Source of the DNA: Frigoribacterium sp. PhB24
GTDB taxonomy: Bacteria; Actinomycetota; Actinomycetes; Actinomycetales; Microbacteriaceae
Direction of reading: 5' to 3'
DNA length: 64,000 nt
Assembly: GCF_003755185.1 (NCBI RefSeq)
Contig: NZ_RKIC01000010.1
Span: forward strand, 1-64,000
In this document: piece by piece, positions 57,895 to 64,000 of the stretch
Layout: each line of letters begins with the position of its first letter
Numbering within the stretch: position 1 is the stretch's first letter
Position numbers and translations under genes: made by a program
The notes under the pieces: model-generated
What the model was told of the DNA's origin: nothing
The model's input: only the letters and a program-made list of their open reading frames with translations
Database searches by the model: none

Positions 57895-58614
57895 TCAGAG
57901 CGAGGCGCCGCCGCAGACGACGAGCGCCTGCCCCGTGATGCTGCGGCCGTGCGGCCCGAGCACGAAGGCCACGAGCGCGGCCACGTCGACCGGGTCGACG
58001 AGCGCGCCCAGCGGCGGCACGACCGGAGCCGAGGAGGCGCGGGCCGGGTCGGCCAGCATCGGCGTGTCGGTGGGCCCCGGCGCCACGACGTTGGCGGTGA
58101 CGCCGCGCGGCGCGAGTTCGGCCGCCCAGCTGCGGGTCAGCGCGACCTGAGCCGCCTTCGTCGCCGCGTACTGGCTCTTGCCCGCGACGCCCACGGCCGT
58201 GCGGCTGCCGATGAGGACGATGCGACCGCCGTCGGACACCCGGTCGACCAGAGCGTCGACGAGAGCCGCCGCGGCCCCGACGTGCACGGCGAACATGCCC
58301 TCGAGCGCGGCGGGGTCGAGTCGGCCGAGGGGCGCGGCGACCTGGAACCCGGCCGCGTGGACGATCGCGTCGACCGGTCCCACCTCGGCGACCGAGGCCT
58401 CGACGTCTCGGGGCACCGAGAGGTCGCAGCCGAGCCAGGAGAACCCGTCGCCCAGGTCGACCGCTCGCCGGCTCAGTCCGGTCACCCGCCAGCCCTCGGC
58501 CAGCAGGAACACCGCGATCGCCCGCCCGATCCCCGAGCTGCAGCCCGTCACCACGGCGTGCCGTCCGGCACCGGCGTCGGCGCCGAGGGCGTCCCGCGTG
58601 TCGTCGTCGACCAC
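57895..58614 (-). CDS. Short-chain dehydrogenase/reductase
   Basis: A 239-residue SDR. The cofactor motif is VVTGCSSGIGRAIA (about residues 20-33), NAG-like AAG lies in IVHAAGF, the catalytic Ser in VLIGSRTAV, and Tyr/Lys in QYAATKAA. RASSAP in the substrate loop is encoded by a GGAGGCGCGG copy (58033-58042). It is the last gene of the minus-strand catabolic run, three bases after the sialidase-like gene. It probably oxidises a sugar acid or alcohol in that pathway. Confidence 0.9.
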   Translation of the reverse strand: MVDDDTRDALGADAGAGRHAVVTGCSSGIGRAIAVFLLAEGWRVTGLSRRAVDLGDGFSWLGCDLSVPRDVEASVAEVGPVDAIVHAAGFQVAAPLGRLDPAALEGMFAVHVGAAAALVDALVDRVSDGGRIVLIGSRTAVGVAGKSQYAATKAAQVALTRSWAAELAPRGVTANVVAPGPTDTPMLADPARASSAPVVPPLGALVDPVDVAALVAFVLGPHGRSITGQALVVCGGASL

Positions 58615-58617
58615 GAT

Positions 58618-59889
58618 TCAGTCCGCGACGTCCGCGCCGGGCAGGTCGGCCGGCGACAGGCGCACGTGGCGGATCGCCCGGCGGTGCCAGGTGTAGGCCA
58701 CGTGCACGGCTCCGTCACTCGTCTGCGTGATGCTCGGGTACGACAGTTCGCGGTTCAGTCCGTCGCGTGAGTTGTTCGACAGGCACCAGCCGTCGCCGTC
58801 CTCGAGGTCGAGGCGGTGCGGCCAGGTGTGCCCGCCGTCCGTCGACACGGCCAGCGACATCGGTGCCCGGGGCGTGCCCCAGAACGCCGTACGGCCCGCG
58901 GTCGTCGTCCCGGCCCGCGCCTCCTGGTCGACGTCGACGTCGACGCCGACGCCGGCGACCGGGCCGGGCGGCACGGCCTGCTCGACGATGCCGGACTCGT
59001 CGATCTCGTCGTAGAGCCCCACCCGCCGTTCGGTCGTGGCGTCGGCCCGGCGGTGGTTGTAGACGATGGCGAGGCGTCCGTCGGCGAGCGGCACCCACTG
59101 CACCGACGAGTTGTTGTTCGGCAGCTCGGTCGGCACGGGCACCGACCACGACCGGCCGCCGTCCGTCGAACGCGACTCGTGCACGGCGTCGGCCCAGCGG
59201 CTGCGGAACAGCGCCAGCAGCGAGCCGTCGGCCAGCTCGTGCACGTTCATGTGCACGGCGCCCGTGCTGCCCGGGACGGCGACCTCACCCCACGTGGCGC
59301 CGCCGTCCCGGGAGGTCATCACCGAGCTCGTGTCGTGGTCGCCCACCCACGCCCGCCCGGGGGTCGTCACACAGCGGAAGACCGGCACGAGCAGGTCGCC
59401 TGCGCGCGTGACGACCGGCGGCTGCCGGACGAACACCCCGCTGGTCTCGTCGGCCGCGAAGAGCGTCGCGGGCTCGTCCCAGGTCGCACCGCCGTCGGTC
59501 GAGACCCGGCGACGCACCTCGGCGGAGTCCTGGGCGCCCGCGCGCTGCGCCGTGTACAGCAGCCAGACGTCGCCCGAGGGGGCCGTGAAGAGCACGGGGT
59601 TCTGCTCCGAGCGCGCGGGGTCGTCGCTGAGCCGCACCGGCTCGGACCACCCCTCGTCGTCGAGGGTCGAGAACCAGACGTGGATGTCCGAGACGCCCTC
59701 CTGCGTGCCGCCGAACCAGACGCAGGCCAGCCGGCCGTCGGGCAGCTCGGCGAGGTTCGCCGCGTGCGACTGCACCGTCGCCGTGGGCAGGTACGACCAC
59801 GAGCGCCCCGCCGCGTCGGGCCGCGGTCGGCCGTCGGCGACGATGCCGTCCGGGCCGCCTGCCCGCGCGACCGTGTCCGGGCTGCTCAC
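58618..59889 (-). CDS. Sialidase-like six-bladed propeller protein (BNR repeats)
   Basis: A 423-residue protein with Asp-box (BNR) motifs in at least four blades: VSTDGGATWD, TSRDGGATWG, RSTDGGRSW and VSTDGGHTW. An N-terminal segment LPTATVQSHAANLAELPDGR and FRSRWADAVHESRS resemble exo-alpha-sialidase-type families. There is no signal peptide, so if it is an enzyme it acts inside the cell on imported oligosaccharide. A QEARAGT insertion between blades is encoded by a GGAGGCGCGG copy (58915-58924). It overlaps the aldolase gene by ATGA. True sialidase activity is uncertain. Confidence 0.78.
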   Translation of the reverse strand: MSSPDTVARAGGPDGIVADGRPRPDAAGRSWSYLPTATVQSHAANLAELPDGRLACVWFGGTQEGVSDIHVWFSTLDDEGWSEPVRLSDDPARSEQNPVLFTAPSGDVWLLYTAQRAGAQDSAEVRRRVSTDGGATWDEPATLFAADETSGVFVRQPPVVTRAGDLLVPVFRCVTTPGRAWVGDHDTSSVMTSRDGGATWGEVAVPGSTGAVHMNVHELADGSLLALFRSRWADAVHESRSTDGGRSWSVPVPTELPNNNSSVQWVPLADGRLAIVYNHRRADATTERRVGLYDEIDESGIVEQAVPPGPVAGVGVDVDVDQEARAGTTTAGRTAFWGTPRAPMSLAVSTDGGHTWPHRLDLEDGDGWCLSNNSRDGLNRELSYPSITQTSDGAVHVAYTWHRRAIRHVRLSPADLPGADVAD

Positions 59890-60686
59890 GCCGCGCCTCC
59901 TGCGGTCGCGGCCGGGTCGTCGGTCTCGAGCGCCCGCCGCAGGTGGTCGCGCGCGGCGGCCTCGAGGTGGTTGAGGTCGCCGGCGACCGTGGCGAACGTG
60001 TAGCCCGCCGCGAGCCGCTGTCGCGCGACGTCGCCGTGCGGCGTGTGGATGCCCGCGGCGATGCCCGCGGCCTCGGCCGCCGCCGCGACCCGGACGAGGG
60101 CGGCGTCGAAGGCCTCCTGCACGGCCGGGTCGCCCGGGTAGGCGCCGCCGACCGCGATGCAGAGGTCGCTGGGGCCGACGTAGAGCCCGTCGAGCCCGGG
60201 CGTCGCGGCGATCGCCTCGACGTTCGCGAGCCCGTCGGGTGTCTCGATCATGGCGAGCACGATCGTGGTGTCGTTCGCCTCGGCGGGCACCGGACCGATG
60301 CGCAGGCTCGACCGCATGGGCCCGTACGACCGGCGGCCGTGCGGCGGGTACTTCGCGCTGCGCACGGCCGCGGCCGCGTCCTCGGCCGTGTCGACGAGGG
60401 GCACGATGATGCCTGCCGCCCCGGCGTCGAGGGCCTTGCCGATGGGCGTGATGTCGTTCGCCTCGACCCGCACGAGGCCGGCGGACGTCTGCCCCGCGTC
60501 GATGGCGAGCAGACCGGTCATCATTCCCTGGTAGCCGAAGAGGCCGTGCTGCGCGTCGAGGCAGACGTAGTCGTAGCCGAGTCGCGCGATGCGCTCGGTG
60601 GCCGGCGGCGCGTCGAGGGTGACCCAGTAGCCGACCGCCCTCTCGCGGCGGCGGATCGTGCGGGCGAAGTCGCTGGCGGTGCTCAT
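59886..60686 (-). CDS. HpcH/HpaI-family aldolase
   Basis: A 266-residue class II aldolase of the HpaI type, which splits 2-keto-3-deoxy acids into pyruvate and an aldehyde. Conserved blocks are YDYVCLDAQHGLFG (His base), GLVRVEANDITPI (Arg), GIIVPLVDTAEDA, AMIETPDGLANVEAI (metal Glu) and GLYVGPSDLCIA (metal Asp). Its C-terminal AGGAA is encoded by a GGAGGCGCGG copy (59891-59900), so the tail is probably dispensable. It overlaps the sialidase-like gene by four bases, and the aldo/keto reductase gene ends 116 bases upstream, with two tandem repeat copies in the gap. Confidence 0.9.
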   Translation of the reverse strand: MSTASDFARTIRRRERAVGYWVTLDAPPATERIARLGYDYVCLDAQHGLFGYQGMMTGLLAIDAGQTSAGLVRVEANDITPIGKALDAGAAGIIVPLVDTAEDAAAAVRSAKYPPHGRRSYGPMRSSLRIGPVPAEANDTTIVLAMIETPDGLANVEAIAATPGLDGLYVGPSDLCIAVGGAYPGDPAVQEAFDAALVRVAAAAEAAGIAAGIHTPHGDVARQRLAAGYTFATVAGDLNHLEAAARDHLRRALETDDPAATAGGAA

Positions 60687-60802
60687 GGTGCTCTCTTCCG
60701 TGCGGTGCGTGCGGGGCGTGTGGTGCGGGGCGCGTGGTGCGGGGCGTGCCGCGCGTGGGGTCGGTGCGGGCTGGTCAGGAGGCGCGGGTCAGGAGGCGCG
60801 GG

Positions 60803-61825
60803 TCACCGAGCGTACGGAGGCATCGGCCCCCGCAACGAGCGCCCGACCTCGTCGCAGGCCGCCACCACCTCGTCGGGCAGCGGCCCCTCGGCGATCGCGG
60901 CGACGTTGGCGGTCAGCTGCTCGGGGCGCGAGCCGCCGAGCAGCACCGAGCCGACCTCGGGTCGATGCGCCACCCAGCGCAGGGCGAGCTCGACGAGCGA
61001 CACCCCGGCCTCGGCCGCGATGCCGGACAGCAGGTCGATCGCGGCGAACAGCCCGGCGTCCCAGTAGCGCTTCGTGTACATCTCGGCGAGGGCCGAGTCG
61101 CCGAAGCGCCCGCCGGCCGGTGCCTGGTCGAAACGGTGCCGCCCGGTCAGCAGGCCACCGCCGAGCGGGTTGTAGACCATCGTCTCGATGCCGTGGACGC
61201 TCGCGAACTCGAGGTACTCGTCGTCGAGCCGGCGGGCGACGAGGTTGCAGAGCTGCTGGGCGACGACCGGTCGCGGCGCCCCCACGGCGTCGGCCACGCG
61301 CTCGACGTCGCCGATCCGCCAGGCGGCGTAGTTCGAGACGCCGAGCGAGAGCAGCTTGCCCTCGGCGACGAGCGCGGCGACGGTCGACAGGGTCTCGTCG
61401 AGCGGGGTCAGTCGGTCGGGCTGGTGCAGGTAGAAGAGGTCGAGCCGGTCGGTGCCGAGCCGCCGCAGGCTCGACTCGACGCTCGTGCGGAGGGCCACGG
61501 CCGACAGCGGCGGCAGTCCGCCGGCGTCGGCGTGCGGCATGCCCGCCTTCGACGCGAGCACGACCTCGTCGCGCCGCCCGCCGAGCAGACGGCCGAGCAT
61601 GGTCTCGGTCGCTCCTCCCACGTACGCGTTGGCGGTGTCGATCCAGGTGACGCCGGCGTCGCGCGCCGTGTCGAGCATGCGCCCGGCGGTGGCCTCGTCG
61701 ACGGTGTCGCCGAAGGTCATCGTGCCGAGCACGAGCCGAGGAGGCGCGGTGCGGTCGGTCGCCCCGTCGCCGGTCACGGCGGTGGCGGCTGCGGCGGTGT
61801 CTGCGGCGGTGTCGGTCCGGGTCAT
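60803..61825 (-). CDS. Aldo/keto reductase
   Basis: A 340-residue NADPH-dependent oxidoreductase. Parts of the catalytic tetrad appear in TWIDTANAYVGG (Asp, Tyr), LASKAGM (Lys) and LFYLHQPD (His), and cofactor binding shows in GSVLLGGSRPEQL. The Ala/Thr-rich first 25 residues are variable, and a repeat copy (61740-61749) encodes part of them. It overlaps the upstream ATPase gene by ATGA, tying it to the transporter operon. The aldehyde or keto-sugar substrate is unknown. Confidence 0.9.
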   Translation of the reverse strand: MTRTDTAADTAAAATAVTGDGATDRTAPPRLVLGTMTFGDTVDEATAGRMLDTARDAGVTWIDTANAYVGGATETMLGRLLGGRRDEVVLASKAGMPHADAGGLPPLSAVALRTSVESSLRRLGTDRLDLFYLHQPDRLTPLDETLSTVAALVAEGKLLSLGVSNYAAWRIGDVERVADAVGAPRPVVAQQLCNLVARRLDDEYLEFASVHGIETMVYNPLGGGLLTGRHRFDQAPAGGRFGDSALAEMYTKRYWDAGLFAAIDLLSGIAAEAGVSLVELALRWVAHRPEVGSVLLGGSRPEQLTANVAAIAEGPLPDEVVAACDEVGRSLRGPMPPYAR

Positions 61826-62652
61826 GCGGTGGCTCCCAACGAGAGGCTGCGGACGACGTGGCGCGGTTTCACGCCCGTCATCGTGGCGGGGTCGAGGGCG
61901 GCTCGACGGAGCCGCCGCGTGTAGTCCTCGGCGGGCGAGGTGAGCACCTGCGCCGTGGCGCCCTGCTCGACGACGGCGCCCTGCCTCATGACGAGGACGC
62001 TCTCGCTGATCTGCTGCACGACGCCGAGGTTGTGCGAGATGACGACGTAGGTGATGCCCGTGTCGACCTGGATCTCGCGCAGCAGCTCGAGCACCTGGGC
62101 CTGCACCGACACGTCGAGCGCGCTCGTCGCCTCGTCGCAGATCAGCAGGTCGGGGCTCGACGCCAGGGCCCGGGCGATGCCGATGCGCTGGCGCTGTCCG
62201 CCCGAGAACTCGTGCGGCCGACGGTCGAGAGCCGTCGAGGGCAGGCCGACGCGGTCGATCAGGCGGGCCGCCTCGGTGGCGCGCTCCTGCGCCGACCGCA
62301 CCCCCTTCAGCCGCAGCGGCTCGGCGACGATGTCGCGGGCGCTGAGGTGCGGGTCGAGCGAGCCGTAGGGGTCTTGGAAGACCATCTGGAACCGGTGCCT
62401 CAGGGGCCGCAGCCGCGCCTCCGACAGGGTCGCGAGGTCGGTGCCGTCGAGCACGATGCGCCCGCTGGTCGGCTGCAGCAGGCGCATGACGGCCTTGGCG
62501 ATCGTGGACTTGCCGCAGCCGGACTCGCCGACGATGGCGAAGGTGCTGCCGCGACGCACCGAGAACGACACGTGGTCGACGGCGCGGTGGGCGGTCGAGC
62601 CGCTGCCGTAGTCGACGACCAGGTCGTCGACCTCGAGGATGGTGTCAGACAC
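61822..62652 (-). CDS. Oligopeptide-type ABC transporter ATP-binding protein (DppF/OppF-like)
   Basis: A 276-residue ATPase: Walker A GESGCGKST, Q-loop FQDPYGSLDPHLSA, signature FSGGQRQRIGIA, Walker B LLICDEATSALD and H-loop VISHN, as in the second ATPase of dipeptide/oligopeptide and some oligosaccharide importers. It overlaps the first ATPase gene by eight bases. With the catabolic genes behind it, the cargo may be an oligosaccharide or glycoside. Confidence 0.93.
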   Translation of the reverse strand: MSDTILEVDDLVVDYGSGSTAHRAVDHVSFSVRRGSTFAIVGESGCGKSTIAKAVMRLLQPTSGRIVLDGTDLATLSEARLRPLRHRFQMVFQDPYGSLDPHLSARDIVAEPLRLKGVRSAQERATEAARLIDRVGLPSTALDRRPHEFSGGQRQRIGIARALASSPDLLICDEATSALDVSVQAQVLELLREIQVDTGITYVVISHNLGVVQQISESVLVMRQGAVVEQGATAQVLTSPAEDYTRRLRRAALDPATMTGVKPRHVVRSLSLGATA

Positions 62653-63526
62653 GGGTGGCCTCCGGTCGGTCGGTGCTGGTCGCGGTCGTGGCGGGGGTCT
62701 CGTCCCAGGCTCCCAGGGTGGGCACGGCGGCGAGCAGCCCCCGGGTGTATGGCTCGGCGGGGTGCTCGACGATCTGCCGTACGTCGCCCGACTCGACGAA
62801 CACGCCGGCCTTCATCACGTGGATGCGGTCGGACACCAGGCGGGCGACGCCGAGGTCGTGGGTGATCATCAGCAGGCCGATGCCGCGCTGCTCCTGCAGT
62901 TCGAGCAGCAGGTCGAGGATCCCGGCCTGCACCGTCACGTCGAGGGCGCTGGTGGGCTCGTCGGCCACGATCAGCTGCGGCTCGCAGGCCAGGGCGATCG
63001 CGATCAGCACGCGCTGGAGCATGCCGCCCGACAGCTGGTGCGGGAACTTCCGCAGCTGGGCCGACGGGTCGGGGATGTGCACCTGCTCGAGCAGTCGCAC
63101 CGCCCGGGCCGTGACCGCGGCGCGACCGCTGGCGGCTCCGGCGATGCGGATGGCCTCGCCGAGCTGCGAACCGATCGACCGCACCGGGCTGAGCGCCGTC
63201 ATCGGGTCCTGCGGGATCAGGGCGACGGCCCGGCCGCGCACCTTCCGCACCGCCGAGGCGGAGGCGAGCACGTCGAGGCCGGTGATGCGCACGTGGCCCG
63301 AGACGACGGCCAGGTCGGCCGGCAGCAGCTGCAACACACCCATGGCGGTGGTCGACTTGCCCGACCCCGATTCGCCGATGATCGTGACGGTCTCACCACG
63401 GGCGATGTGGAACGAGACGCCGTCGACGGCCCGCACGATGCCGTTCGTCGTCATCAACTCGATCTGCAGGTCGCGCACCTCGAGCAGCAGGTCGGGGTCG
63501 GCGGTGTCGTCGGTCACGGGGGTCAT
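62645..63526 (-). CDS. Oligopeptide-type ABC transporter ATP-binding protein (DppD/OppD-like)
   Basis: A 293-residue ATPase: Walker A GESGSGKSTTA, Q-loop LIPQDPMTALSPV, signature LSGGMLQRVLIA, Walker [13 protein letters not shown]-loop MITHD and the C-terminal EHPAEPYTRGLLAAVP typical of OppD. The start overlaps the permease stop by four bases. A longer frame upstream is antisense-like noise over the permease gene. Confidence 0.93.
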   Translation of the reverse strand: MTPVTDDTADPDLLLEVRDLQIELMTTNGIVRAVDGVSFHIARGETVTIIGESGSGKSTTAMGVLQLLPADLAVVSGHVRITGLDVLASASAVRKVRGRAVALIPQDPMTALSPVRSIGSQLGEAIRIAGAASGRAAVTARAVRLLEQVHIPDPSAQLRKFPHQLSGGMLQRVLIAIALACEPQLIVADEPTSALDVTVQAGILDLLLELQEQRGIGLLMITHDLGVARLVSDRIHVMKAGVFVESGDVRQIVEHPAEPYTRGLLAAVPTLGAWDETPATTATSTDRPEATRV

Positions 63527-64000
63527 GCGATCGTTCCCTTCGTGCGGGTGGCCGCCGCTGCGGGGCGCGGTCCGACGAACCGGCGGAGGCGCGAGGCCGT
63601 CGACCGCCGCGGACGGTCCCGCAGGGCGTCGCCCAGCAGGTTCACCCCGACGACGAGCAGCACGATGAACAGGCCGGGGATCGTGACCATCCACCAGGCG
63701 GTGGTGACGTAGTCCTGGCCGTCCGAGATGATGCGGCCCCAGGTGGCGAAGGGCCGCTGCGGGCCCGCGCCGAGGAAGCTCAGCGCGCTCTCCAGCAACA
63801 CGGCCTGCGCGAGCAGCAGCAGCACGACCAGCGTCGCCTGCTTGATGACGTTGGGCACGACGTGGCGCAGCAGGATCGTGAAGCGGTTCAGGCCGAGCGT
63901 GCGGGCCGACGAGACGTAGGGCTTCTCGCGTTCGACGAGCACGAGCGACCGGGTCAGGCGGGCCACCTCCGGCCACTGCGCGATCGCGATGACGAAGGTG
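63523..64000 (-). CDS. Oligopeptide-type ABC transporter permease (DppC/OppC-like), N-terminus beyond the window
   Basis: The visible C-terminal 158 residues include the EAA loop (YVSSARTLGLNRFTILLRHV then VPNVIKQA), the helix LLLLAQAVLLESALSFLG followed by GAGPQRPFATWG, and a last helix (PGLFIVLLVVGVNLLGDALR). These match DppC-type permeases. The reading frame continues past 64000. A partner permease and the binding protein should lie further right. Confidence 0.92.
   Translation of the reverse strand, partial: TFVIAIAQWPEVARLTRSLVLVEREKPYVSSARTLGLNRFTILLRHVVPNVIKQATLVVLLLLAQAVLLESALSFLGAGPQRPFATWGRIISDGQDYVTTAWWMVTIPGLFIVLLVVGVNLLGDALRDRPRRSTASRLRRFVGPRPAAAATRTKGTIA

Larger units (their letters stand above)
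16185..62422. repeat. Dispersed 10-bp repeat GGAGGCGCGG, 24 exact copies
   Basis: Exact copies on either strand start at 16185, 22012, 31757, 32735, 36758, 36789, 38008, 39901, 39921, 43028, 45089, 48693, 49102, 51331, 51847, 51963, 53731, 58033, 58915, 59891, 60778, 60792, 61740 and 62413. Most are preceded by A and followed by G or T. Several near-copies (GGAGGCGCGC) also occur. They lie between genes, some as inverted pairs, and inside genes at tails and loops. My base-composition estimate for chance is about one or two copies. Confidence 0.85.

Overview
The window is high-GC actinobacterial DNA, most probably from a member of the Microbacteriaceae (Curtobacterium/Frigoribacterium-like). 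This rests on the GC-rich third positions, the many GTG starts and 4-base ATGA/GTGA overlaps, the frequent starts that sit 6-8 bases after a -10 box (leaderless style), an AztABCD zinc locus, a LAFTG-type cell-wall sorting signal, and separate LigD-polymerase and LigC-type ligase genes. The genus is an inference; no rRNA or tRNA gene is visible.

The left part (1-15.3 kb) is visibly less GC-rich and looks like accessory DNA. It begins with an amino-sugar locus: sugar kinase, nanE and an APC permease on the minus strand, and a SIS protein, nagB, a GntR/UTRA regulator and an unassigned TIM-barrel protein on the plus strand. Two DasR/NagR-like operator palindromes lie in the divergent gap. Then come small membrane proteins (one frameshifted), an arginase-family enzyme, a RES/Xre-type toxin-antitoxin pair with a tandem 11-bp repeat upstream, a sigma factor with a membrane partner, a Nudix gene, a GNAT remnant and a large unassigned protein. 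A short palindromic motif (CCCGAT-N5-ATCG) recurs between these genes and I did not see it further right.

From 15.3 to 28.5 kb lie an esterase with an MFS exporter, a NarL-type two-component system with a DUF998 membrane protein, a CopD-CtaG copper protein with a His/Met-rich membrane protein, two tandem GAF-ANTAR regulators, a fatty-acid desaturase and small unknowns. From 28.6 to 34.6 kb are a Nei-type DNA glycosylase and an amino-acid ABC uptake operon ending in a class V aminotransferase and RidA, facing a DauR/YheO-like regulator. From 34.7 to 39.7 kb are mostly single regulatory or housekeeping genes: methyltransferase, MarR, ZIP transporter, GrpB, DUF1905, VOC and AraC. From 39.9 to 45.1 kb is a zinc-acquisition locus (two AztD-like chaperones, AztC, AztB, AztA) controlled by a clear Zur box. 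It is followed by a cell-wall-anchored protein with three LTD domains.

Between LigD-polymerase and the LigC-type ligase, about 2 kb appears inserted. It is flanked by direct copies of about 180-200 bp and holds a wrecked serine recombinase plus a secreted four-cysteine protein translationally coupled to a 59-residue membrane protein, a candidate bacteriocin/immunity pair. The right end has a glycosyltransferase, an EEP-family hydrolase, an isomerase/oxidoreductase pair, and a minus-strand catabolic operon (SDR, sialidase-like protein, HpaI aldolase, aldo/keto reductase) that follows an oligopeptide-type ABC transporter running off the window.

Two repeat systems cut across the annotation. The 10-mer GGAGGCGCGG occurs 24 times, none before 16.1 kb and 22 from 31.7 to 62.4 kb, in intergenic hairpins and in flexible protein segments. 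A 67-bp palindromic element occurs twice (35.3 and 57.8 kb).
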